DNA of 64,000 bases, from NCBI RefSeq assembly GCF_021130785.1, contig NC_060214.1:44313001-44377000 (forward strand). Direction: 5' to 3'. The notes beneath the pieces were generated by a model. That model ran no database searches, had not been told where the DNA came from, and saw nothing but the letters and a program-made list of their open reading frames with translations. Origin of the DNA: Homalodisca vitripennis (Eukaryota > Arthropoda > Insecta > Hemiptera > Cicadellidae). This document shows positions 1 to 11,480 of this stretch, one piece after another; within the stretch, counting starts at the first letter, position 1; each line of letters opens with the position of its first letter. Both the position numbers and the translations under genes were made by a program.

Positions 1-1125
1 GAGGGAATGATCTTCATAACATAAGTCATATTTAAAAGGACTTTCAAAGCACGGGGTTGAAAATTGAGGGATAGCTGTCAGTTAAACTATGGTTGATAAA
101 ATAATAAAATGAGTCGTAAGCAATGTATAAGTTCACATGTTCAGAGCTTCAAAACTAGAAAAGAACCCAAAAGATTATATGCCAAACACTATTTTTATTT
201 TTTGATAATTGTTAATACGTTTTGCTCTTCCGACAAACAGTAAAATTTTATTTTCATTATGTTTGTTTTCTTTACCTAGTTATAAAAACTTTTATATCAT
301 GATATTCTACCTTAAATATCAGAATTATACAAATAGGTCAATAATTTATTAATTTCAATAAAAATATATAAATTATACTGAAACCGAGTGTTCAGATAAG
401 GAACACCTAACATTTATTATTTGTTTCCCCGAGTAAGACATTCATTAATATACTAATATGAAATCTTAATTAGAACAATGGATTTTTGCACATTTTTATA
501 GTTATGTTTCAATAACAGAACGCTAAGTATTTTGTAGATTTAAATCCATCCTCTTTATTATGTGAAAAAAAAACAATGTATATGGTTAATATACACATTT
601 TTTATGTCATTCTTTGTATATTTAATTTTTTGTTAGTTCCCGTATTACGTTATATGGCATAAGGGACATAGGGTGTATCTGGTATAGGGTATATTTTAAT
701 CCTCAAAACGTAATGTGTGACTATTGCAACCCTTAGCACGACGGCAGATGTCCGAAGTACCATTATCCTTTCAAATATCCGTTCATCCATCGCCAATAAC
801 AAAATTTAAAATAGGATGAATAGTTTATCCCCAAAACACGCAGACGTAATTATCTGTTATAGGTTGTACAACAATCATTATTTAGCATACGCTATCGTTA
901 AATAGACCTCAATAAACCAACTTAACAAACTAACTTAAGCCAACTTAACAACTTAACCACTAAATAAAATATTTGTTGTGGTGGCATAGTTATTTAAATT
1001 TGTTTATCCAAATCTTTCTCATGAAGTTCTTCATTTTTCCTGAATAGTATACGTTGCAAAGCTCAATTTGTAATTATGAAATTCTTTAAAACGTAAGAAG
1101 ATTTCCAGGAGTCAACAGCTCAGGA
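1..1125. repeat. Repeat R copy 1, block A
   Basis: This block matches 34452-35577 in the same orientation at roughly 90% identity by eye, with scattered one- to few-base indels. Landmarks shared by both copies are the opening gagggaatgatcttcataac and the closing cagctcaggacgaaat. The repeat reaches the window edge, so it may continue to the left. I see no intact ORF in it. Confidence 0.9.
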
Positions 1126-1704
1126 CGAAATTTTTGAAATATTTGTTCTAATTTATTGTAATTTTATTTGCAATATTAGTTCTATAATAGATTTCGTATA
1201 TTTTTTATTTACCATTATAACGCCGAAAGATAACTTAGTAGTTTAAAAAAATTCGAATGGATTTCTGGACAATGAATACCTTATATTTATACGCTAAATA
1301 AATAATATTAGAAAATTCAAATTATAAATGGTATCATAATGAGAACTTCTAGACATGGTCTTAGCTCAAATACTTTAGTCCCGATAAGCTATTTGGTTTC
1401 CTTATCAGTTAGGTTTCTTTGACAGAGTGATTTCCGTTCAAAGAAGATTCCTTGGATAATTGGATCGTAGGGAGCCTGACATGCACTGACATACATCCGA
1501 ACATGAACCGGTTACATCTAACGGTGTTTAAAAGATAAATTTTAGGTGTCATTTATCTGTACAAGATTCTCACTGTTTTATAGTATGCCCACTCTACCAG
1601 ATAATATGTTAGCATTATTTTTATTTTAGTGTTGAGTATTATATATTACACAAGAAATACTTGTTAAAAATTATTTTTTGTATATCAACCTAAAATAGTA
1701 GTTA
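1126..1704. other. Copy-specific spacer in repeat R copy 1
   Basis: About 580 bp that does not match the corresponding 35578-36529 of copy 2. Homology stops at the same base in both copies and resumes at about 1705/36530, so at least one copy gained or lost an internal segment here. No coding signal seen. Confidence 0.55.
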
Positions 1705-3262
1705 ATACAAAATTTTGCAAAACAAATTTATTTGTTAATCTGCTGTTAAATTCAAACGCAATTTAGTAAACACATTTGCATGATTGTTTGACCAGAACCT
1801 TTAAAGGGCTCAGTTAATTTCATCCTATTACCAAACCCAATTTAATCCTAATGGGACATTGTACAGCATATATATGCGCACATAAATAAACTAAACTTAA
1901 TTAGGAATCTTAAATTCAACTATCCCTTTACATGATGAAACAGTACTAATGCAATTACAGTGTTCCTATGAAGTGAATTCTGAAACTAAGTCGTACCTAA
2001 AAATGTATTTTACATTTCGATTTTAATGAGTTGAATTATTGTACGAGCCTAATCAGGCATTATGGTTCTTATATACTATCAGCCTAACGAAGTAAAATGG
2101 AATGAGTGTTTCACCTGTACACTATATTTCCGACCCTAAGGAGCCATAGGAAATTATTTTAAAATCTTTCACGTATTCCCAAATGACATTATTAGGCAAT
2201 TCAGTTAATTTTCAAAACGTTTAAATGAAACATAGCTCATGTTGCACTTAATTTTATGGGCCTTTGAAGCTTCATTACTTTGAATGCCGATTACAAAATT
2301 GTTCCCCAGCCTCATAATTCCCGCAAGTAAACCATAGAAGTCACCACGAGAGTTGTGACGCTTGCCGAACAAATAAAGTGACCGAGTTATAGATGGAGTA
2401 AGGAAATCTAATTGGGAGAGGATTGTTGGACATTCGAACAAGTTTTTCGTCAATTTGGGATGAAATAAGACATCGCTGACTTCACGCGTGACTTGAACAT
2501 CCGGATGAAGAAGCTTAAGAAGTTCAGTAAGTGTCACCTTTCTTAATCACAGTCCCTGAAGCATCTCCATTAGCCTTAACAGATTCTTCTATATAGCTTC
2601 AAGTATATCAATCAGACAAAACAGGGCTTCTTACTGCAGAATGTGACAGGCAAAGGATAAAAAGAGTATTTTAAAACGGCAGGATTCATAATTCCACGAG
2701 TGACATTGCGATGAATCCCAATATCTTGTGTGCACATCTCCACAAATCATAAAGATATGAAGTCAAAAAAGGCGACATTCAAGCTTGTCTGAATGCTGAT
2801 AGTACACTTCTTCTAATTTTAATCAGTCAAAACGATGTTGACTCTTAGCATAATTACGTTCTTGCAAAGTTAATAATGGCGAAATATAACTCATAAGAGT
2901 ATTCCATCTAAAAAGTGTGCTTAAACATTTTCCAGATTTGGAGATGCTTAAGTAGTTAGTAAATTTTGAAATATCTAATAAACAATACTTGTAGGCAAAA
3001 GTCGGGTTTATACATATATTTTAGTGTAAAATATATTTATATATCGTACTTGTACTATAAAACTAAAAAAGTAACAATGAAAGACTGAGAAGTTGGCTTA
3101 CCAAAAAGAAGAAAACAAAGTGATACTAATCCAGGAGAATTAATCGTGTTTATTGTATTGTAAAAAATATAAGAGATGATACTTTACCTTTATTCACACC
3201 AATTCCTCATCATTTATTCCTCAGAATCACATCTGACACTATTTTTATTTATTTTAGTAAAT
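1705..3262. repeat. Repeat R copy 1, block B, with minus-strand coding traces
   Basis: Matches 36530-38285 directly. On the minus strand, broken reading frames with protein-like composition are shared by both copies. One runs 2537 to 2205 (110 codons, starting at GTG, with an in-frame TGA four codons upstream). Another, around 2630-2815, includes the stretch FVEMCTQDIGIHRNVTRGI. Copy 1 lacks about 200 bp present in copy 2 (about 37975-38205), which carries a further minus-strand ORF. I do not recognise the protein family. The block reads as a decayed coding repeat or pseudogene. Confidence 0.8.
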
Positions 3263-3277
3263 AACTTTATTGAAAAG

Positions 3278-3278
<1 letters not shown>

Positions 3279-3357
<79 letters not shown>
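3279..3357. repeat. (TA)n microsatellite
   Basis: Nearly pure TA dinucleotide tract of about 78 bp between blocks B and C of repeat R. The matching point in copy 2 holds unrelated sequence of about 4 kb. Confidence 0.97.
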
Positions 3358-3358
<1 letters not shown>

Positions 3359-3361
3359 AAA

Positions 3362-3636
3362 GTTTTAAGAAATTAGAGAAAATTGGGAAGATGACCATTG
3401 CTGGTACATCGATGGAATATCGATTGATATACAATTAGATGTGTCTAGACGATCCTCATGTACTAGGTGGCCAGTAGCTGCAAACCGCATACCGCAATGA
3501 CATTATAATTGGCATTACATTGTGGTAATCATAATGGTCTTGGAGATATTGGTTTGTGGCTTTAAGTCATAAGATCCACAGCCTTTTCATCTCTTAAAAA
3601 GTTAATATAAGTAAAATTTTAAATTAATGTATTTTA
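3362..3636 (+). repeat. Repeat R copy 1, block C (direct orientation)
   Basis: About 275 bp, recognisable by gctggtacatcgatggaata and by ggctttaagtcataagatcc. In copy 2 the same block is present at 42388-42680 on the opposite strand, while the flanking blocks B and D keep their orientation. It is therefore a module that has been inverted between copies. Confidence 0.85.
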
Positions 3637-4785
3637 CTCTTTCTGCCTGAATCCCACAACGATTCAGGAGAAAACCTTATGAGGACTTGAGTCGAGTCAA
3701 ATTGTTTAGCCATAGCACATACATTTTTAGTAGTTCACAATAGGGGTAGCGTCCTGTATATACTTTAATTTAAGTGATACAATTGTAGTTATTTGTTTTT
3801 ATTAAAAAAATATTACACTGAGAATAGATTCCTCATTAACAAAAGACTAACTTCAAGGTTTGAAAGAAATAATAATCCAAAATTTGCAAACTGCTCATAA
3901 TGTAGAAAAGGAAAACCACCCTTATACGTTTATGTTATCTATTTAAGACTGATATTTTATGTGTATTTTATTTATATCTATAATAATTCTTTAAAGTATG
4001 AATCGAAATTTAAAAAGAGAATATTCGGTACTTTGCTATCGACTTTGTTATATCCTGACGTTCTCCTTAAAAAAGAGTTTATTGTCTCGGATTTAAGTTC
4101 AAATTAGGAAGGAAAAGTTACTGGATTAAGCAGTTTTTTGCCATTAAGAAAATACAATGTATTTTGTCGACAATGAAGTTTAAAAAGCATCATTTAGCAA
4201 AGCTCTAAGTAAAAACCGTTTCTGACTGGAAAGACCTTTATTTCAATAGGGATTAACTTCCGAAGATATATTATAAACTTCCGTATTGTATAGGATGAAT
4301 AACAAAAGATTGGTTATATTATGTAGTATTAACGTGACGTTGTATTTTGTGACATGTTCTAAACATATTTTTTGGTAGGAGGGTCCAATTCTGAATGGTA
4401 AAGCAAAACTGAAGTCTTATATTAAATCAGGTTAGCACAATGAATGTGCAGGTGTGTTACATCTCTAACCACAAATATCAAGTTATTGCAAGGGTAAATC
4501 CACAGGTTTAATATACTACCGATGCTGAGTTGGTAGGATCCATAAGTGTTAAATACATTTGTTATGTACCTTGACACTAAGTCGTGCTCCTTGTACCCAC
4601 TAATGACTAGTGATGATGATACAGAACCGGTCACCCCTTCTTTCCAGGACTGAAATATACTGCCCGCTCTTCCTTCTGATGGATATCAACAGGAGGCGGC
4701 CTCTTTCTCGAAAATTACCCATCCTGTATATGCTTCCACTCGGGACATAAAGAAACGTTTTTTTAGGAATACTTTCTGTATGATG
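3637..4785. repeat. Repeat R copy 1, block D
   Basis: Matches 42800-43938 directly, from gaatcccacaacgatt to the T-run near 4760. Homology is lost at about 4785, just before the Gypsy leader region. On the minus strand, about 4735-4620 has a frame conserved in copy 2 (motifs FRERGRLLLISI and SGQYISVLERRGDRFCIIIT). It faintly resembles the stretch before the second catalytic acid of Tc1-like transposases, but I cannot confirm that. Confidence 0.85.
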
Positions 4786-4884
4786 TTGTACCGATTGTAT
4801 TAAATAATAATTCTGGGGTAACTGGATTACCGGTGGAAGGCGTAGGCCCAGATGAATGATAAGGTCTAGACTGTACAAAAGAGG

Positions 4885-4918
4885 CTGCTATCGGCGTGGC
4901 GCGCATCGCAGATAGCAG
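4885..4918. other. GC-rich stem-loop
   Basis: CTGCTATC at 4885-4892 pairs perfectly with GATAGCAG at 4911-4918. Inside a single g/a mismatch, GCG pairs with CGC, leaving a loop of about 10 nt. The local GC content is far above the surrounding DNA. The role is unknown; it may be a structured element of the LTR or leader RNA. Confidence 0.7.
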
Positions 4919-5730
4919 TGTCTGATAACAAAATTGAGAGGTGGGGTGAGGTAGACGTGCCGTACCTCCATCTCAGTTAATCGGAAGTGATTGTAACGAG
5001 TATTAAAAAAGTGCTTAGAGTAAATCTTTTTGCTAATTGTCATCGAACCTGCGGGTAAGTAAACCTTTTAACTAGAGTCCAGTCAATATACATTCTTATT
5101 TATTTTGGAATAATTTTGAGGAAAGAAATATTGTAAAAATTAAATTTAATGGGAATTTAAGAACTTGTCCTTTTGATCTGTGCAATATAAAACTTGTTGG
5201 TGCAGTGAGCACATGTATATAATATTTTATGTAAAAATACTAAAAGAGTTTTGTGGTTGTTACAGATGCTTTCAGCAATTTTATTATTTTTCATTTATAA
5301 AATCTTTAACACTGAAGAATTTTTCTATTTTAAATCTCTAACACTGAAGAATACTTTTAACGTAAAGTAAAGAAAATTAGTAACAAATATAATTGAATTT
5401 TGAAGATAAATGAAAGGGAAGAATTTCCAGATCACATTAAAGTGTGAATTTTTGAATTTTGAAAATTGAATAAAAGACAAGCTGTAAGAACTTTGTACAT
5501 TTTGGAAGTGAAGAATATATTACACGTTTGAATTTAAAAGTTATCAAGACGTTTTTATTTTTATTTTAATTCCAGTTATTATTTTTAAGAAGAAGTTTTA
5601 TTTCAGTTCGAACTTTATTTATTTCAGAAGATTTACGTTTATTTTTAAACCTTCACAAAAGTTTATTTTAAAATTTCAAAGCTAACCCCTCACGTGTGCC
5701 AGTAAAACGGTACATAAAAATTGCGCCAAT

Positions 5731-5784
5731 CTGCTAACTAGTTTTAAACTGCTGACTAGTTTTAAAGTGCAAACTAGTTTTAAA
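5731..5784. repeat. Three 18-bp tandem repeats
   Basis: Three consecutive units share the core actagttttaaa, preceded by ctgcta, ctgctg and gtgcaa. They lie about 300 bp upstream of the gag start in the presumed retrotransposon leader. Confidence 0.8.
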
Positions 5785-6082
5785 GTGAAGAAAAACTAGA
5801 ACTTTGATTTTATTTAATTTTGTGAAGGACTGAACGTGTTCGATTTTCGTGTAAGAACACGACTACAAAGAATTGTGGTGCACAATTTTACCTGCGTGTA
5901 TTTTCCTGTAGGTATAACAAGAAAAGGTAGTCAGAGCTACTATTCCGCCATATTCATTGTTTACTAAGTTTTGTAAACAATAAACTTAACCTCAATTGAC
6001 TCTTGGTATATTAAGTGAATTGTTATTTGAAGATTTTATTTCTATTTTAAGAAGTTTAGATTTTATTTTATATTTATACAAC

Positions 6083-7317
6083 ATGGAGTCTGTACACGTA
6101 GAATTAATAAATAAGGAAGAGTTAATTTATGAGTTGAGGTTTAGAGGTATTGACAGTACTGATGGTAATGTAGCCGAACTTAGGAAGACCTTCTAAACTT
6201 AAAATTTAAAGGAAATTATGCTAATTTAAAAGACATATTGTCATTTCCAGCAGAAGTTAGTCACATCTCGAATCAAGTAGATTTATTAAATATTAAGGCA
6301 AGTGAGTATGATGAAAGTAGAAGTAAAGTTGAGTTAGTGAGTTAGTGCGTTGCAATGTGAAGGTTAACCACTACTCAACCAGAATAGACAATGTGTATAA
6401 AATCTGTAAGGTTACTTCAGAAAGTAAAATTATTTTGGAAACTTTAATAAACAAAGTAAAAGAAGTTAAGAAACTTGTTAGTAAAGATAAGTTGACACCT
6501 GAGGATGTATTAGCAGTACATTAAAGTTTGTTGAACTTGAGTGTAGAAAAGGAAGTCTTAAATGAGCAGTTAAACCAAAAAGCAATGGATAAGTTTACTG
6601 TAGAGACTGTCCCTACACTGCAAGTAGCTAGTGGGATGTCTGCTAGTTTTGCTAAACTGCAGAATCCAATTGAAAGATACATAAAAGCGTTTAAACCGAC
6701 TAACGGCTTAAATATATTTGAGTTGATGGATTACCTTCGGGTTATGCATCAATTGGTATCTGAAACTCCACTAAATGATAGTGAAAAGGTTAAATATTAG
6801 CATAGGGTATGCTAATGGGCCATTGTACCAAAAGTTACTCGAATACAAGGTAAGTGGCAAGAGTATTGTTGAGATTCATAAAAGTCTGATGAATTTCTTT
6901 GTGCCTATGGGACAAAAGGAAAGTTTGAAGAGGGATCTTGTACATAGATCTCAAAAATATAACGAAAGGTTAAGCAGTTATATTAGTAGCATTAATGAGA
7001 ATGCTGAACTTCTACAGTGTGACTACACCGAGAAGGAGATTGTTGACATTATAAAGGTAGGTATTACTCCTAATGTACGAGCAAGATTAGTATTTTGCGA
7101 CAGTCCAAAAAACTTTGACAGCTGGAACCAAAACAAACCCAGGAGAGCAGGCGACAGTCGGTACATAAACAAAGGGTTTGTAAACATAACCTCAAAGCCA
7201 ACCTTAACCTCAAATGTCAACAATGGAACAAAGAAGTGTTATGTATGCGGTAAAATGGGTCACTATGCCAAGGATTGTTTTAAAACAAGAAGGAAGTTGC
7301 TCCTAGATTCCAGATAA
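6083..7317 (+). pseudogene. gag: Gypsy gag remnant
   Basis: Encodes the structural nucleocapsid precursor in intact relatives. The likely start is the ATG at 6083, opening with MESVHVELINKEELIYELRF. The frame is broken near 6190, near 6343, at a stop at about 6523 and near 6795. The last open segment (about 6790-7317) holds the capsid C-terminus. It ends in a zinc knuckle of form C-x2-C-x4-H-x4-C at 7237-7278, followed by a basic tail (KTRRK). A stop at 7315-7317 separates it from the protease frame. It is decayed and I see no sign of constraint. Confidence 0.85.
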
Positions 7318-7348
7318 ATAAAATGAGCCCTGAGAAGCCAAAAAACTT

Positions 7349-8990
7349 GTGAATCGGGGAGAGGAGCAAACTAATCGGATCTCTCCCCAGTTAAAGGTAA
7401 ACAAAGTAGACACTTTAAGAAGAAGTAACTATTTAAGCACACTACCAGTAGTAAAGGTGGGTTTTGGTAAAAATAATAGTTGTAAGGCACTTGTGGATTC
7501 TGGAAGCGGTCTAACCTTGATGAGTGAGAAGCACTATGAACAATTACTACATAAGAAGTTAGTAAATAAGTCCAAAGCCACCGAAATAAAATGTGCTAGT
7601 GCGGACAACTCAAATATTGAGTTGACAGGTGAGTCTGAAATAGTAATAAAAATAGAGGAGTACACTTGGAAGATAAAATTTGTAATATCCAAGAACCTTG
7701 CATGGGATGTTATACTTGGAGCTGACTTTATGAAACAAACAGGTCTTGTGTTGGACTTGAACAAAGACAGCTGTTATTTTAATTTTAAGCCACTAAATAG
7801 GATAGAGCTATTTGAAAACTCCACTATACTCAATAGCAATGTAAATAAAAAAATAAAAATTGGTTGCCATCAAGCTAGTGAAGGTATAAAGAAATTATTA
7901 AAAGATTTTCCTGAAGTCTTTACAACGAAAATAGGTAATCCTATTGATTATGAAGTGACACTGGAAGTAAGTGATAAACAACCAGTTAGAGAGAGACCCT
8001 ATCCTATGTCACCACCTAAATTAAATGAGTTGAGAGGCATCATTAATGACCTGTTAAAACAAGATATAATTAGGCCTAGTGAATCAAACTATGCTAGTCC
8101 TACATTTTTTGGTAAATAAAACAGGCACTAATAAATCAAGAATGGTTGTAAACTACTCAAAGTTAAATGCAAAATTGAGGAGAGTTGAGTACCCGATAGG
8201 TGATGTGCAAGAAACATATAATTATTTGCAAGGTGCAAGTGTATACAGTACATTGGACCTAACGAATAGTTTTTACCAATTAAAAAGCAGTGAGGAAAGT
8301 AAGCACTTGACAGGTTTTGTAACTCCATTTGCTTCCTATGAATTCCAAAGAGTTCCATATGGTTTGCACCTAGGTTCTGGTGTAATGAGCTCCTACTTAA
8401 ATAAGGTACTTGATGGTATGAAGTATAAATATGTAATGAACTTTGTAGACGACCTAGTAATCTATAGTAAAAATATCGAAGAACATATGGTACATTTAAG
8501 AAACCTGGTACAAAGACTTTCAGAACATGGCCTGACTGTCAACCCTGCAAAGGTGAAGTTTGCGTGTAAGGATATACAATTCCTAGGACACCTGATAAGT
8601 AAGGACGAAATAAAAATAGACCAGGACAGAACAAAAGCCATAACGGATTGTGAGCCACCGAAGAATGCAAAAGAAGTGAGTAGATTCAAAGGAGCGGTAA
8701 GTTATTTCAGTAAGTTCATACCAGGGTATACAAAATATGCTGCCTGCCTAAATGATTTAATAAAAAAGAATACCAAGTTTGTATGGACTGAAGAGTGCCA
8801 AGCAAACTTTGAAAAATTGAAACAATGTATAACTAATTCACCAGTGTTAGCTATACCCAACTATAAAGAGCAATTTATACTGTATTGTGATGCATCTGCG
8901 AAAGCAGCAGGTAGTTGTCTGATGCATAATATAAAGGGTGAAAATAAGCTTGTTGCACTGTTGGAGGTTATGGGGCTTCCTAAGTATTAA
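7349..8990 (+). pseudogene. pol: Gypsy pol remnant (protease, RT, partial RNase H)
   Basis: The first open segment (7349-8119) carries the aspartic protease active-site motif VDSGSG at about 7493 and the partner motif VILGADFM near 7710. It then enters the RT N-terminus (SPTFF) and stops at 8117-8119. A T6 run at 8104-8109 marks a one-base frameshift, and RT continues in the next frame to 8990. The catalytic box is FVDD at 8442-8453, followed by the thumb and the RNase H start YCDAS at about 8882. RNase H is cut off at about 8960 and unrelated codons run to a stop at 8988-8990. Integrase is missing. In intact elements this polyprotein copies RNA into DNA. Confidence 0.9.
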
Positions 8991-10134
8991 GGGTTGTTTT
9001 AGCATAGACTGTCCCGTCTTCCAAGAAGGCATTACTGAGACAAAATGCCCAAAATTCTTCCTCATGGATCTTGACAGGAAGCATCAATACCTCCAACATT
9101 ACCCAATCCAAAATATCCTGTCAATCCGGAAGTAGCGCTAAGGTCCTTTTCGAAAGAAGTACAATTTATTATTTATTCTTGTCCTAAGAGAAAAATAATT
9201 ATATTAAAACTTGAATTTTTAACCATCCAACTAACCACCCTAAACTCGTAGACTTGTAATTTTCTTTTTTAAGCTTCATTTACATAAAAGTCATGTAAAA
9301 TCGTTTCACTTGTCTTATGGCTAACTACGGTAGCAACGAAAAATCGCAGAAAACACATATGTGTTAACACATTTATGTTAAGAGGTAAACAGGTGGCTAG
9401 GGCACCTTATGATTGTAGGTACATTATTACCATGTAATAATGGCTATAGGACAGGTTTTGCATGGTTGTTTGTATTGAGCAGGTAATGTTATCTCTGTTC
9501 TATAATTCAGGTTGTAATCGAATTCTTAAAACTTCTTGCCAGTAGACCTTTGACGTGTAAAATTCTTGCCTCGGTAAACTTGTATAAGGTAAGTTTTGAG
9601 CTCTGAGACATCTAGGGTATAAATGTTTCTATTATGTGTGTGGTCTCGGCTTATCTCTAGAATATGCTGAACTTTGGGAGCTCCTTGCCTGTATTATCTT
9701 CCGACTTCTGAGGCCTTTCACCGTATGATAGTCTTTTGATTATTGAAGATTCTGGCATAGTAAGTAAGCGATCTTTGCTTATGCTTATGGAATCTTCGTG
9801 CCTGTAGATGGTTTTGGAAATCGTGACATTTTGAGTTTTCCAGTCAAGGTATATTTTCCCTCTTGATCGTTCTGGAGTCTACACGCTTCTGGATTAATAA
9901 AGCCTTCGGCCACTAGGATTAAAGTGGTTTGAGAAAACCATGTATGCATATCTTCATATATAAGTGACGAAACCTTGCTGTAATCTGAATTTTGACATCT
10001 AGCTGGAGATCGTATCTCTTATGGTTCTCTCAAAATTATAAAATGTGTGGGTCCACCCTACCGTATTGCGTACACAGAAAAAAAATTATTTTAGGTCTGA
10101 TACTGATATTAAAGGTGAAATAATAACGCGTGAC
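8991..10134. other. Intergenic, no gene seen
   Basis: About 1.1 kb with short open frames only. 9000-9135 is somewhat GC-richer and protein-like in composition but matches no family I know. The remainder is unremarkable AT-rich sequence. Confidence 0.5.
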
Positions 10135-11020
10135 TGATGACACCAAGCTGTAACCTAGGACTAGCTATCGTTTCTAGGCTGGAACTAGTTTATTTTAGAG
10201 TGTAGGTAGACAGAAAGATTTGGATCACGCTATCCTGATTTATGGTAACTAACAGTGCAGGGCAGGGAGTTAATGATGTTGAGTGACTAACGACGTGCAA
10301 TGTCATATTGTTACTTATGACACCAAACTGTGACATAGGACAAGCTATCAGACTGGAACAAGTTTATTCCTAGGGTGCAGGTAGACAGGAACAGATTTGG
10401 ATCACGCTCTCCGGATTGATGGTAACTAACAGTGCAGGGCCGGGAGTTAATAATGTAATGTGACTAATGACATGTCATGACATGGTTACTGATGACATAA
10501 AACTGTGACATAGGACAAGCTATCAGACTGGAACTAGTTTATTCCTAGGGTTTAGGTAGACAGGAACAGATTTGGATCACGCTCTCCGGATTGATGGTAA
10601 CTAACAGTGCAGGGCCGGGAGTTAATGATGTAATGTGACTAATGACATGTCATGGCATGGTTACTGATGACATAAAACTGTGACATAGGACAAGCTATCA
10701 GGCTGGGAAATCGTTTATTCCTATGGTGTAGGTGGACAGGAAAAGATTTAGATGACGCTATCATGATTGATGGTAACTAACAGTCAAGAGCCGGGAGTTA
10801 TTGATGTAGTGTGAATAATGACGTGTAATGTCATAGTGTTACTGATGACACCAAACCGTGACATAGGACATGCTATCAGGCTGAGAACTTGTTTATTCCT
10901 ATCTTGTAGGTAGACAGGAAAAGATTTGGATCACGCTAAACTGATTGATGGTAACTAACAGTCTAGAGCCGGAAGTTAATGATGTAGAGTGACTAATGAC
11001 GTGTAATGTCATGGTCATGG
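10135..11020. repeat. Tandem array A, about 175-bp period, about 5 units
   Basis: Units start near 10135, 10316, 10490, 10665 and 10843, with a partial unit after that. Each unit contains ggatcacgct, gatggtaactaacagt and gtgactaatgac. The central units (10316-10665) are the most alike, with divergence rising outward. The array is clearly GC-richer than the flanking DNA, like a minisatellite or satellite seed. Confidence 0.93.
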
Positions 11021-11165
11021 ACTAGCTATCAGGGTAGGTAGTAGGGTCTAGCTAGGTTCACCCTGGATAGGTATCAGTCTGGGTAACTTGATGATGACCA
11101 AAAATCCGGGGCCGGATGTTTATGTTGTGGTGCCACGGCGTGAACGGGAATAGCTATTAGTTTGG
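11021..11165. repeat. Degenerate transition between arrays A and B
   Basis: About 145 bp containing scrambled array motifs (tagctatcag, cttgatgatgacc, ccggggccgg). It links the 175-bp and 105-bp arrays and suggests that they share an origin. Confidence 0.55.
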
Positions 11166-11480
11166 GTACTCACATTTCCCTTGGTTCTTGCCGTAAACTG
11201 ACCGTCCGTAGTCTAGACAAAATTAACTTGATTGATGGTGACCGACGACCTGGGACTGGACATTGTTGTTGTACTCACATGTCCCTTGGTTCTTGCCGTA
11301 AACTGACCGTCCGTAGTCTAGACAACATTAACTTGATTGATGGTGACCGACGACCTGCGACTGGACATTGTTGTTGTACTCACATGTCCCTTGGTTCTTG
11401 CCGTTAACTGACCGTCCGTAGTCTAGACAACATTAACTTGATTGATGGTGACCGACGACCTGGGACTGGACATTGTTGTT
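11166..11480. repeat. Tandem array B, 105-bp period, 3 units
   Basis: Units begin with gtactcacat at 11166, 11271 and 11376 and differ at only a few positions. Each contains cttgattgatggtgaccgac, which resembles the gattgatggtaactaacag core of array A. Because 105 is divisible by 3, one reading frame stays open through the array. That frame only reflects the repeat and is not evidence of a gene. Confidence 0.95.

Larger units (their letters stand above)
4786..6082 (+). other. Presumed 5' LTR/leader of the Gypsy element
   Basis: Non-coding stretch immediately upstream of the gag remnant and absent from repeat R copy 2. It contains a GC-rich hairpin (4885-4918), three 18-bp direct repeats (5731-5784) and no long ORF. 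By position it should hold the 5' LTR, primer-binding site and leader. No second LTR exists in the window to define its ends, and I could not assign a primer tRNA; ttggtgcagtgagcac near 5200 is only a candidate. Confidence 0.4.
6083..8990 (+). mobile_element. Degenerate Ty3/Gypsy LTR retrotransposon, 3'-truncated
   Basis: Order on the plus strand is gag with a CCHC zinc knuckle, aspartic protease, reverse transcriptase and the start of RNase H. This protease-RT-RNase H order is that of Ty3/Gypsy elements. Homology ends inside RNase H at about 8960. No integrase, envelope or 3' LTR follows. At least five frame breaks interrupt gag-pol, so the copy cannot be autonomous. Its codons are AT-rich like its surroundings. 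Which Gypsy lineage it belongs to is not decided here. Confidence 0.92.

Noticed and set aside
2205..2537. 110-codon minus-strand frame conserved in length in both R copies
   Set aside because: Not called a live gene. It begins with GTG, has an in-frame stop just upstream, and more than half of the base differences between copies change the amino acid. Kept only as a coding relic.
3176..3376. Ile-Tyr repeat frames over (TA)n tracts (also 13165-13383 and 40273-40718)
   Set aside because: Products of TA microsatellites, not proteins.
11162..11407. 81-codon open frame made of repeated peptides
   Set aside because: It is the 105-bp tandem array read in one frame; the period is divisible by three, so openness is automatic.
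10135..11480. CRISPR array
   Set aside because: Whole units repeat head to tail with no unique spacers, and the genome is eukaryotic.
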